Position numbers and translations under genes: made by a program
In this document: positions 36,522 to 47,347 of the stretch, piece after piece
How positions within the stretch are numbered: the first letter of the stretch is position 1
How the letters are laid out: the number at the start of each line of letters is the position of its first letter
Notes under the pieces: generated by a model
The model's input: the letters and a program-made list of their open reading frames with translations, nothing else
What the model was told of the DNA's origin: nothing
The model's database searches: none
Assembly (NCBI RefSeq): GCF_947623445.1
Contig: NC_135245.1
Coordinates: 3,727,501-3,791,500 of the forward strand
Length of the DNA stretch: 64,000 nt
Reading direction: 5' to 3'
From: Clavelina lepadiformis
Taxonomy: Eukaryota > Chordata > Ascidiacea > Aplousobranchia > Clavelinidae

Positions 36522-39500
36522 TTATTCCACAGGGGATTTTGTTTGTAAATGCTGCAGACGGCTTTCAACGGCTGCCACCAAAGCGGCTCCGCGTCCACTG
36601 CCATCAGTGGAAAGTTCAAAGGAAATGTCAAGATCCGGTGCAAGTTGCTTCGTTTTTGACAACAAGATCTTCTTGAATCTGTACATCATAAAAAATGATT
36701 TGACGTCATTCTTACTTTCAAGTAGTAATAAGTTAAAATTTATGCATATGCGACCGAACTCATATTTGAAAAAGACGTTTGCGAATAATATTTGGGTCCC
36801 CTCCGTCGGAAATGATTAAAGTTATACGAAAGTAAAAAAATTTAGCGTATTGCGTAAAAAACGGTATTCTTGTATTATTAATTGAAAATTTTGAGATTTC
36901 TTTTGAAAATAATTAATTTTATAATTGTATTGGAATGATGTATCTACCGCAATATGCACGCTGGCACAGACTTGTTATATGGTGCTCATAACCTATGTTA
37001 CTCCATAGCTGTAAAGACTATTATACAAAAAAATACCGTAGTAAACATATAGTGACATAGAGGGCAACTTACGTTGGATGACGACGATAAACTGACCCGT
37101 CAACACCGACCGTCGGCGCTTTCGTGCCGCGATTCTGCGCTATTCTTTTCGCCACAGCTACTACGCCGACCGCACACAAATGAGCGGCTCGGGAAGAAAC
37201 TACTTCACATATCTACATAATACGAAAAAACTTGGTTGTTTGCACTTTTGCTTTATGGAAGTTATGAATTTCGCGTATGATAATGCAAGGTACAAACCCT
37301 TTTTAATAAGTTGCAGTCGTTTTCGTTTGCTTTTACGCCGAAGCCAGTGAGATATTGTTGAATCTGTGTGGTGTCAAATCCTGGACTGCAAATCATCAAA
37401 ATACTTCGTTCATTTCACATAACATTTATCCCCAGTGAAAATACTTGCAAAACACGTAGAATGATTGACAATGACAGACATATTTTACACTTAAACATCG
37501 TAATATGGCGCGTAAAACAAGAACTGACACATGCACTTACTGCAAAACTTGAGATACGAAGGCGGTAGAAAGACCGCAACTCAACAAAACGCTGTTTGGA
37601 TCTATCGATTCAAAGAGTTCCTTGTCTTTATGGAGGTCGACGATGATTCGTCTCACAATCTCGCCCATGTACATTCCACTGATCATTTTCTCGTATCTGC
37701 GAAAACAGTGTTTGGTAAGATGGTTACTGATTAAGAAACGTTCTGATAGTAAATATACGCCGCCGCGAAGTTTATGGCATGATGCTACGGCAAGAAAAAT
37801 TACGCAGGCGAATGCTTATATAAGCATTTCACAATATCAAAAAAATGGTGTGAAATAACGTTAGTTCGAAAAGAATAAGACTAAATAGCTAGTATCTTCA
37901 CATGGCTAAACATCTAGTTAATCATCAAGGGAACCAATACAAAACACATGCGGACCTTCAAGTCTATAATAAAGCTCCCAAGTTATTAACGAGCTAATTG
38001 ACGCGTAAGTTATACTGCACACGATTGCGGAGCGTCGTACACTTTTGTGACACAAGTTTGTGTCCAAATTACTCAATATTAAGGCGGCACTATACGCATG
38101 TGCCAAATACGCATGTACATGCTAGCTATAGAACGCCAACCGAAAACAAGATAAACTCTGTGTGTCAAATGGGATTAACTCAAACGAAAAAAACGGTTCC
38201 TAGGTTTCAGAAAAATGGGTAAATTGGGTTCGAATATTTTATAATAAATCTTCAAGGATTTCTTATTTATTCTATAATATGCATCCCTACTCACTACATA
38301 CACATGCTGTCCTTTGTTGGGAGATTCAGAGTCCACGATTTCATCGTAAAAAGTTTTCACCGAATCCAAGGCACCGCTGTTGTCTCCAAACGCTCCCCAC
38401 TCGGTGTTGATGCACATTTCGCTTCCGTCGTTGGGGTCGCCATCATCAATCGTGCCAATGTTCTTTTGAAGCTCCATATAACACATATTGGTGCCCGTTC
38501 CTGCGCAGCAGTGTTAATAACTTGAATATTGTTGTGTAGTGCGACCGTTTCTATTTGGCGTTTTGTTATTTTAAGTTTTCGTGCAGTGTGAAAGGTTCGT
38601 TCAGGTAGCTGGCAGTTTCAAAGTTACTTTCGCGTTATTTGTTTGGTAAATTAAATTAAATTTGGTACCTAAACGTTTTTCAAAGTCAAGGTGGCAGATT
38701 AAACACCAAAATTGCTTACCACAACAACATACAAATTGTAAAACCAATTATTTGTTAACCACCACACATTTTGTTGTAATCATAAGTTGTTATGTATGCT
38801 AAGTCAGAACTGGAACAATTTACAATGATTAAGGCGCTCAGCCGCGACAACAAGAACAAAAAAACGCGTTAACTCACCCACAATGAGTCCCATGCAGGTG
38901 TCGTGATGATCGTAAGCGCACGACACCATTGTACCGACTGTATCATTGACAACAGTCGACATGATCTTTAAGTCGAAGTTCTGCGAATGTACAGACTTTA
39001 AGATGTGAACTACCATGACAGAAATTACAAGTTAAACTGCGTCAAATTCATTCAACCGTCTCACCAGGCAACGAATTTTAAACCTTCTGTTGATGGCGTC
39101 GTTCAACAAGGCACCGATGTCCTCTCCCACCACACCAGACGCGGTATAACCCTTGGTCCAGCTCACAAGAATTGTCTGAAATGGAGAAGTTGATTGTCGG
39201 TGGACATATGATGTAAGACGTTCGAGTTCTATATTTACGTCTAGCAGTAAAGTCAATAAATTGCTTAAGAAATTTCACTACGGGCGTTTCCGTCAATACT
39301 ACAATTAATTACAACTCATGCAAGCAACTTTTGCATTGAGAACTTTCGTGGGTGATAACCTTTCGAGCAATAAATATAAAAGAAAAATGCATTGAAAAAT
39401 TAACATAAAACCAAATATAGTGAGCAAAATTTTGGGTGTTACAACCCATGCACTGTACGAATAAAAAGGCCTAAACAATAGAAAACGTTTATTTGCAGAC

Positions 39501-42500
39501 ATTACATGATACAATGAATCTTTTATTATCGACTAAAATCATCTGCAAATAAATACGTTTAGGCGGACTATGAACATTTTCTTTTGCAACAACTTCTGAA
39601 CGAAGTCTATATAATTCTCAGTATGTTTTGTCGTATCTATTTAAAAATGATAGAGGTCAAAAGTACGCACGAAATTATTCAACTTATATAAAATCACGTT
39701 TCTGCCTGCACTTGTACTACTTTAGCAAGCTCATTGTTTGTGAAAACACAACTTTACGTTTTGAAAATGTTGTCCACAGGGGTAAGGTGAGATGACAAAC
39801 CGTAGCTGACGTTATTAACATGTGCATCAGGAAACGAGAGATAATAAAAAAACAAACGGAAAACAAACGTGAGAACTTTCCCAGCTACGCGTTTCCTCTC
39901 CCCAGTGAAATCATGTTGCGAATAGAAACAACAGACTAGCACGTCTATACGTCACACTTTGCTTATGATGCGATCACCAACTGCGCCAGTTTTAATTGGT
40001 AAAAACTAAACACTTATCTTTTGTACACACAAAACGCGCGTTATGTAATTTATTGTCTACGTTTCTTATTATGCCATGTGTTTTATGTGTATGGTTTCAA
40101 CACATCCTACATTTCTTGTTATGCCATGTGTTTTATGTGTATGGTTTCAACTCATCATACGTATCGCGTTGTACTTACATGATAAGGCGTGGCAAGGTAT
40201 TTCAGCTGTGTAAACTGTTTGCTTACAAAACAGAGCAGAGTAATGGTGACGATGTACTTTAATATCAGACAGTCTTTTAGCAAATTTCTGATTGAGATTA
40301 ACTTATAGTTTTTTAAACTTGTTTTTGTAAAAATAAAATTATCAAGAAATTTAGCAACATACATGCAAGAATACATGGTCCTGCTACTAAAAACAAAATT
40401 AAGTGCGACAAATCAATTCAATAAAATTCCTTTTTCAAATCCTTCTAATCTTCGAAATATGCGTAAAGGTTACCGTTATATACGTGCAAATAAAATTTGG
40501 AACACTTTAGCTAAACGAAATGGATTGAAATAAATCTTTCAAAGTTATTTTCATACTTACAACAAATCTTACATCAATTTGTTGTAAAGATTGGCTAACG
40601 CCTGTATCAGTGCTTTATTCCTTAATAAGCTAATGACAATGCAAAGGGCATTGAAATTGCACTGATGTGTGACAACTCAATAAGAAAATAAGTCAAAATG
40701 TCTTCATGGATGAATTGATTTCACCAACACTACATTTTCCATTTTTTGCTACCATTGAGAATTTCATGCATCGCTTACCTTCTTAATGCCTAAATGCTTA
40801 GTTGGGAAGGAAAACGTAAATCCGATAGGAAGCAACTGGCACATCATATCACGTTGAACAAGAAAATCCCACAAACATTTCACTAAATGGTCAAACAACT
40901 GTAAAATGGCAATAAAAGACGATTAGTAGAGTAAATGAATGAGTTTTTAAGTTTCTTCACATAGCGAAAAAAGCAGCTAACTGTTGATAAATCAAGGGCA
41001 AAAATAGCTTTCGTTAACATGGTATCAATACACAATTTGTATATATATATATATATATGTATATGTATATATTTGTATATATAAATACTCATAATTTATG
41101 GGAAAACAAAATTTAATATACACAGAAACATTGCAAATGCATAACTACACTGCTCAAGGTTTTCAAACCTGTGTTCCAGTTCCAGTCATAAGCTCATTTG
41201 AGATTGGGTAGAGTTGATTATCCATTTCTATTTTGACATCATTTCCAGAAGAAATTTTGACAAGAAGAACTCGGAAATTTGTACCACCAAGGTCAAGAGC
41301 AAGATAATCTCCTTCCTCTGCAATTAACCATAACATTTGTGGAATTGAAAAGTTCGAGCTGAAATTATACAACACCTTCCTGCATTTACAGCTTACAACA
41401 GTGAAATACAAGGGGATTAATCTAAAAATCTCATGCACAATCACAAAATTTGTGATAAGTGAAATTTTATTTAACATAATTTCTTTAATTCATAATTTAA
41501 CAGAAACAGGGCACAATTGTTATGATTTAAATCATTTACTTGACTCAAGTCGATAGAAACCAGATTTTCTAATGACTTGCTTCGTTTCAAATCAAGTTAG
41601 AGTAATTGTGACCATTTAAAAATTGGTGCTTTATTATTAAAAACAACACTTCCATGACAAAGTATACATCATTTAAACAAATTGTACACCTGGCTAAAGT
41701 TAAAATAAAGCCAACCAACGATGACCAATTTGGCGCCATGAACGGTGTGATAACAGCAAACGTTTTGATGTAGATAGCTTACTTGACTCCAGCCAAAATT
41801 TATGTTGACTTTACTTCAAGTCAAACGGCTATTTGACTTTAAAGCTAACTTGAGCCAAACAGTTATTTCGCTGAATTCGTCTTGCGTTAGAAACAACTGT
41901 TTTAGTTATAACTTCGTACATAGCAAATAAATTATTATCAATGACATAATAAAAATCAGAGTCTCTTTTACTTTTGCACGCCCATATCAACATCGAGTAT
42001 TGAGGAATTATTACGTCATAATTTCTTTTCTATTACCTCATAACTCCTTCCCATTCAGGCCTTCAAGTCAGAGTGCAAAAGTATAAGAGGTCAAAAAACT
42101 GAACTATTAACATAGAAAAATTAAATATAAATAAAACATATCAAATCTATGGGTTATAAAGGGAAAAGTAACCATAATCATGCCATATATAAAGTTTAGT
42201 CTTTTTACCAGTTCCATCTGGTGTGCTAGTAACATAAGATGGCAACATCTTGATTTCTGCCTCATCATTTGTTGCTTTATCCAAACCCTTTTCCAGTTCA
42301 TGTCCCATCATTGCAATTAATTGCGTTAGCTTGTCATCGCTAATTTCAAACGATTTTATTATCTCGTCGGCCTAAATTTACGAACATTAAGTTAGGACTA
42401 AAAATCTTCACAACAATTTAATGGAATGTCAAACTGTTTTAATTCAAATCTGTCAAAGGTTAAACTAGTCATACCACAAACATTTTTCAAATAAAAATTA

Positions 42501-42519
42501 AGGTATACCATACCTTCAT
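36522..42519 (-). CDS. HK: Hexokinase, single-domain (glucokinase-size), complete
   Basis: Eleven coding exons join in frame to 463 aa: 42514-42519, 42209-42371, 41169-41317, 40779-40898, 39065-39175, 38878-38980, 38302-38500, 37541-37696, 37298-37385, 37073-37212 and 36522-36678. The ATG at 42519 is preceded by an in-frame TAG. Motifs are the ATP-binding [12 protein letters not shown] (residues 62-73), [10 protein letters not shown], the sugar-contacting SWTKGY, VNDTVG with catalytic Asp196, [18 protein letters not shown] with Glu251, and [10 protein letters not shown]. The C-terminal phosphate-binding [14 protein letters not shown] is followed by a short tail. It phosphorylates glucose with ATP in the cytosol. 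Length matches vertebrate glucokinase (465 aa); vertebrate HK1-3 are tandem-fused doubles. Exon lengths 163, 149, 120 and 156 equal the vertebrate ones. The exon corresponding to vertebrate exon 9 is split in two (88 + 140 nt). There is no N-terminal mitochondrial-binding helix. Confidence 0.96.
41035..41085. repeat. (TA)n microsatellite in hexokinase intron 3
   Basis: A run of alternating T and A with occasional TG (TATATATATATATATATGTA) lies between hexokinase exons 4 and 3, just outside the duplicated segment. It is a simple repeat with no evident function. Confidence 0.85.
41960..42092 (-). mobile_element. Small MITE family, copy 1 (hexokinase intron 2)
   Basis: The segment has inverted ends (GTCTCTTTTACTTTTGCACG at the left, GTGCAAAAGTATAAGAGGTC at the right). 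In reverse orientation it matches 44589-44714 along its length, including CTTGAAGG, GGGAAGGAGTTATGAGGTAA and AAATTATGACGTAA. A related segment is at 61868-62012. It is a short non-autonomous element of unassigned superfamily. Confidence 0.7.
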
Positions 42520-44016
42520 TGTCTAATGTGATCGCCAGCAAAAAATTACAGAGTTGTACGAGTTGGTCCCTGTTTCTCGACTTAAATAATAACCGAAATT
42601 CTTGCTCTTCTTTACGCAGCTTGCAAAACGGAGAGAGGCAATCTGCAACGATCGATATGAGTTGTGTTGGTGTGGCAGCGCCACTTTCCTGTTTACAATT
42701 TTACGGTTCAATAGATTTGCGTAATACAAAAAGTATGACTACCGTGAGACAGTAAAAGTATAACTAAACGCAAAAGTCGTCAGTACATCGTGCAAAAAAG
42801 TTATACAACATTTGTGACATTGGCACACTCTTTATTATTATGCAAAGTTTTTTTTGAGTAAATTAGTTGGCAATCGCAAGTAATGATAAACCACATAGTG
42901 CCCAAGTAGCTTGACGTAATTTCATGCTTCATTGCATTTGGCTGGTAAAGCTATTATTTTTTACGCCAAGACCTTTCTTGGGAAATGAGATATGAATAGT
43001 GAATAATAGTCGTTACTTCTATTTCTATTACACTTATACCGCAAAGAAGACATTACACTACTCATACATTCACTGTTACCGCCCATGTATAAGCTATGTG
43101 TTGTTGTAGGGTCATCAAATTGACTGAAAATGTATGGCATTTTTGACAGTCGTATATAATTTAAATTTCAAATGCATTGCATGCTATGTTGCTGTTTCTC
43201 ATGACTTCGGCTAACTTGGATTTAATTTTGTTGAACCCACAACATGTAGCGGAGCACCGGCATAACCTGAGGCGGGCGAAACGTTTCCGAAAAGCGTTTG
43301 TCAGCCTCCACGTTTAAAAAAAACGAATTACCATTAATTGTACTAACATACCTTAACAGGCCTAACTTTTTGTTAAATAAATGAGCCGTCTAGTCTTTGT
43401 CTAGCCCTAGTGGACAGAATGGCCAACGCTACTCACTTGGTCACTTAAAGCAGTGTTTCTCAAACTTGTATTTTTTCGGTGGCCCTATTGAAACATTATG
43501 AGGTTTATCATCAACTCATGAAAAGAATGATTTACATGTATTGTTTCGTAAAGGGAGTTTCGGACACGCTTTTAAACACTTGGTACTTTTGAACGTGCGC
43601 GTGTTGACCCTTGAAAATTTAACTTCGAAACACAACCTACTTAATAAATTCGTCAAGCTAGCAATTCTGGCTTCGCAATACCAAGAATTTCACAATGTTG
43701 ACAAAGCGGGTCATAATAGCTGCAGACTTTATTTCAGTACAGTAGGCTATGTTTCGTTGGGTCTAGTGTTGAAGTGCGCTACTGAAGTTACAGACTCAGG
43801 GCTAGGCCTATACAATTAATAATCCATGCCTTGAAATTGATGTTTCATGTTTCAGACACCACGCATGATGTTGATATTGGTTTTGAAGACTTTCTATGGC
43901 TATGTGTTGAGTAGATTTTTCTGCATGGTAACATCTAAGCTAGTCGACTATGTGATGTTTTTGAAATCTGAGCTAGGGTCAAGTGCACAGCCGCAGGATG
44001 CATTTGTAATCTAGAC

Positions 44017-44496
44017 CAGTGGTTCTCAACCGCTGGGCCGCGTCAACTTTCCTGCCGGTCCGCCAAATATTTTAAAATTTTATATCTTAATTGCAAAATG
44101 CAAGATGTTGAAGGCTTGTCCATTGATTAAAGAAATAAAACATCAAATTTTTAACTGATTTAGAGCTTCGCCAGTTCTGTAATTTGCCGCATTGTGACGT
44201 AACATAGAGTTCATCGTCTACCTTGGACTTTATCATACGTCACAATGCTGCAACTGTTGTGTCCGACTGTTTAAAAGTACGCTACAACTCGTTTAAGACC
44301 AGTTGTATATGAAAGCTAAGAAGACTTTTAAACAAAATTTAACGAAATTATACAGTATAATTTAGCGAAAACAACTTTTGAGCGGCATACTTTTGCCGTA
44401 ATTACATTTTTGTTTGATTTTTGAAGGTCCACCGGTCGGCAAAATTGGTTTTGAAATTTTACCGGGCCGCAAGCAAAAAAAGGTTGAGAACCACTG
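44017..44496. mobile_element. hAT-type MITE, 480 bp
   Basis: The ends CAGTGGTTCTCAACCGCTGG and GGTTGAGAACCACTG are inverted repeats of the well-known hAT CAGTGGTTCTCAACC class. A perfect 8-bp target-site duplication ATCTAGAC flanks it (44009-44016 and 44497-44504). A sub-terminal GGGCCGC motif occurs in both arms. It has no transposase ORF. Its terminal sequence differs from that of the elements at 7657 and 20278, so at least two hAT families are present. Confidence 0.92.
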
Positions 44497-44588
44497 ATCT
44501 AGACTCCAGCTATACTCAAATTGCAACATCATCTGGTTGTGCACCTCTGCACTAAACCGCCCAGCTAGATATGCCTGTTATAATTTTG

Positions 44589-44714
44589 GACTCCGACTTG
44601 AAGGTATGAACGGGAAGGGGTTATACCGCAATAGAAAATAAATTATGACACGTTAATTCCTTAATTGCCTACTCGATCTTGATAATGATACGAGAGTGCA
44701 AAAGTAAGAGATCC
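44589..44714 (+). mobile_element. Small MITE family, copy 2
   Basis: Collinear in reverse orientation with 41960-42092: GACTTGAAGGTATGAACGGG, then AATAGAAAATAAATTATGAC, CTCGATCTTGATA and GAGTGCAAAAGTAAGAGAT. The left inverted end is eroded here. Confidence 0.65.
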
Positions 44715-45027
44715 TACTGTTTCACTCCACAACATTTTGGATTAATATTTGTATCTTTTCTTTAAGGAAACCCACACAAAGTGATACAGGTTATCACTTA
44801 CTAGTAAGCCTATATACCTCGTTGTAGACTGGTCAAACAAGAAATACACTCACAAACAATCAATGAACGGGAAAATTGGCAAAGCCCTAAGGACTTAAAT
44901 TGTGCAAAAAGTAAATTATCGTGGTGCTACAACTGTGGAAGGTTAGCACAGCCACTAAACCCAGACATGTTAAGCTAAAACTAAACGCTAACAATATAAA
45001 AAGGTTTGCCAGAATATAAAACTGTTT

Positions 45028-45180
45028 ACCAAGTCCATTGAACAAGAGCTGGCATCGTTAATACGTTGCCATAGCCCTAGGGCCTTACAACAGTAGGCGT
45101 TTGGGCATCGAACACGGAACACATGCAACATTATTGCAAATCTAACGCTCTAACCATTCGGCTACCAAGCCGGCTGCAGC
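45028..45180 (-). repeat. tRNA-derived SINE, copy 1
   Basis: Read on the minus strand, the head carries a Pol III A box (TAGCCGAATGG, within GCCGGCTTGGTAGCCGAATG) and a B-box-like GTGTTCGATGCC. The body continues to a segment containing GCTCTTGTTCAATGGACTTG. The whole unit aligns with 63104-63262 with many differences. It is not an intact tRNA gene because the acceptor arm is missing. Confidence 0.75.
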
Positions 45181-45770
45181 ATTTAACTGAGTTTTTATAG
45201 ACTTGTGGTCGTACGCTTTTTTCTTTCTCAATTTAGGAACAGAAACTACACTAAACTAATTGTCTGTTTACTTTGAACTTGTACACAAATGGCTGAATTG
45301 TAGCTGGATTTTTGCTTGCTCTTTTCACCTCTTATAAGGTTGGGAAATACACCAAAGAATCAGTCCATATTTTGGAGTTTTACACTTTTAACAACGGATA
45401 TTTCATTATTAGGGGAACAATTGGCCTCTTGAGAATGAACAAAAAATATCATAATTGCATATTTTTCTTTCTGCACTCAAACCATCACAAACTTTTATCT
45501 AACTCTACAAATTTTACCGTTCACTTGTTTTCTTCCAAACCAGCTGCTGGTCTCAATAATTCGTGAAATAGTTACAGTGTCAATCTAAAGTCTTTTTATC
45601 CGGTATTGTGTGAAATATTGGTATTTCAGGAATATTGTTTTAGTTGTTAACTACGTGCATGTTGTTTCATTGCCTTTTAATAATTCAATCCACTAAAAGG
45701 GATAAGTTTACTAGGTTGCATTATTGAACCAGAAACTGGACATATATACATATATGAATGTTGGTGGATA

Positions 45771-46802
45771 ATGCAAGACCAGAGCACAGATGACAAAAAC
45801 AATTCAAGCAGTGTTGATTTAGAAGTATCAGAAGCTACATCAGTAGATCAAACAAGTCAACAACAACAAGCGCCAACCATGAGTGGGAGGACTGTAATAC
45901 TGAAACAGGCTGCACCTCTTTTATTGCTGATAGTACTCAACTTATTTTATGAACATGCCATGTCTATTATGCTCTTTCTGTCACTTATTTTAGTATTTGA
46001 TCATGGAAATGATGTAGTGGTACATCAGACTATTTTAAAAAAAAGTAAATTGTCCAGTGTGCATTTATGTTTTATAATTATTTTTTCTGTACTTTCTATT
46101 GCACTTCTTGTACCACTGTTGGAGAAATTTTGGTTATTTAATTTAGACTCAATGAATGATTGGTGGTCTGTACAAACAACAAAATCGATTTGGTCGGTTT
46201 TGTTTCATGTAGCCCTGATGGACTTCATTATCAAATTTGCAACCATTGCAGTTAAATGTTGGTTGATTTTGATGACTAAATGGTACATTTTCACCACACG
46301 TTGCAAAGATCTGTTTGCATTCATTGAAGCTTTGTCACAATTGCTTCGTTGCATATCTCCCGCTCTTGAATGGATAAAATATTTTGCAAAGTTACCATCT
46401 TGTATTGCTTACGTTGTTTGCTGGTTATGCATTACATTTTACTGTGTATTGAAAGCTTCTGCAATTTTTTCGAAGCTGAGATCATTGAAGCATGGCTGGA
46501 AATGCTATAAAAATCCACATTCTATTGGAATTTCTGTCAATGAAGCAAATCATCCAACCCTATGCCCAATTTGCCATGGCACAATTAAAAATCCAGTCCA
46601 GGTGGGTTGCGGTCATAATTTTTGTCAGCCATGTTGTCAGTTGTGGTTTGATAGGGACACTCGCTGCCCTGTTTGTTGTTCCAATGCCGTGTTTTTAATG
46701 GTAATGGAACCAGGAAAAATAAAGTCATTACCACCAGAAGTTGCTCCAAAATCAGCACTATGGAAAACTGGCACTACTGAGTACATGGTCCAGTTTTTTT
46801 AG
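45771..46802 (+). CDS. RNFT1: RNFT1/2-like membrane RING E3 ubiquitin ligase
   Basis: This intronless 343-aa frame starts at the ATG of GATAATGCAAGACC. The N-terminus (1-40) is Ser/Gln-rich and probably disordered. Four to five hydrophobic segments follow at about 48-76, 97-118, 139-170 and 207-232. A C-terminal RING finger of C3HC4 type has Cys265, Cys268, Cys280, His282, Cys285, Cys288 or Cys289, Cys299 and Cys302 (LCPICHGTIKNPVQVGCGHN, then CPVC). Membrane segments followed by a RING near the C-terminus are the layout of RNFT1/RNFT2. RNFT1 acts in ER-associated degradation; that function is taken from the family. Lack of introns is unusual for this gene in vertebrates and could mean intron loss or retroposition. 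No poly-A tract or flanking duplication was found to prove the latter. Confidence 0.88.
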   Translation: MQDQSTDDKNNSSSVDLEVSEATSVDQTSQQQQAPTMSGRTVILKQAAPLLLLIVLNLFYEHAMSIMLFLSLILVFDHGNDVVVHQTILKKSKLSSVHLCFIIIFSVLSIALLVPLLEKFWLFNLDSMNDWWSVQTTKSIWSVLFHVALMDFIIKFATIAVKCWLILMTKWYIFTTRCKDLFAFIEALSQLLRCISPALEWIKYFAKLPSCIAYVVCWLCITFYCVLKASAIFSKLRSLKHGWKCYKNPHSIGISVNEANHPTLCPICHGTIKNPVQVGCGHNFCQPCCQLWFDRDTRCPVCCSNAVFLMVMEPGKIKSLPPEVAPKSALWKTGTTEYMVQFF

Positions 46803-47347
46803 ACTCAAAGTTGTTTTGGTAGAAGATGTTATCACAGTTGTTTTAGTAGAAAACATTAATTTATTTTAAGCATTGTCCTTAGTGCCTTAAAGTAGTAATA
46901 CGTACATTTTTCTTTACTTGTGTTATATAAATTACATACATTGCACAAGTATTTCTTGGCATTTAGAATAAACTTTTACATTGTGTTAGGTTAATGCTAT
47001 ATCTTGGTGTCAACATTATTTTTGTTTGTGTGCCTGTCTCAATGCTTATTGTAAAACAACCGGTAATGGGTATTGTGTTTATCTTTATCATGCAGGAAAC
47101 TTTCAGTGCCTTTGTGTTGATTGCCAGGAGAGCTGCTTGATTTTGTTACACTACTTTGAATTTCTTACAGTTAGATTTTAATATAAGATTGAAGTTCCTT
47201 GCTATTTTATTAGTTTGTTTAGATTTACTTTATATGAAATATGTGTGACATTCGTCTTGTTTTTACATATATGTACATGCTGAAGGTCGGAAAGTAGGCC
47301 CAAATATTTCACTGTATCAAAAAAACCTTGTGATTAGTTTCGTTACA
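46803..47347. other. Spacer between RNFT-like and unrecognised gene
   Basis: About 545 bp of AT-rich sequence between two genes on the plus strand. It includes the 3' UTR of the first; an AATAAA signal lies near 46968. No other feature is seen. Confidence 0.55.

Larger units (their letters stand above)
31609..40791. repeat. Segmental duplication, unit B
   Basis: About 9.2 kb is collinear with unit A (21310-30445). It contains the dispersed T-rich repeat, BTB relic, BTB-kelch copy B and hexokinase exons 10 to 4. Unlike unit A it continues at its right end into unique sequence carrying hexokinase exons 3 to 1. It is therefore the locus with the ancestral hexokinase arrangement. A ~47-bp tandem duplication around 40070-40160 (GCCATGTGTTTTATGTGTAT twice) is private to this unit. 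Confidence 0.93.
42740..45770. other. Intergenic region between hexokinase and RNFT-like gene
   Basis: About 3 kb without a supported gene, between divergently transcribed neighbours. It is rich in mobile sequences: a hAT-type element (44017-44496), a small MITE (44589-44714) and a tRNA-derived SINE (45028-45180). Open frames around 43541-43819 and 45312-45566 have no recognisable content. Confidence 0.55.

Noticed and set aside
43451..43500. A hAT-like left terminus (CAGTGTTTCTCAAACTTG)
   Set aside because: No matching right terminus or 8-bp target duplication was found, so it is at most a fragment.
45110..45180. Possible functional tRNA gene
   Set aside because: A and B boxes are recognisable but the cloverleaf arms do not pair and a related decayed copy exists, so a SINE is more likely.
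45312..45566. 84-aa plus-strand frame upstream of the RNFT-like gene
   Set aside because: No domain or signal, no splice context and composition of background AT-rich DNA.
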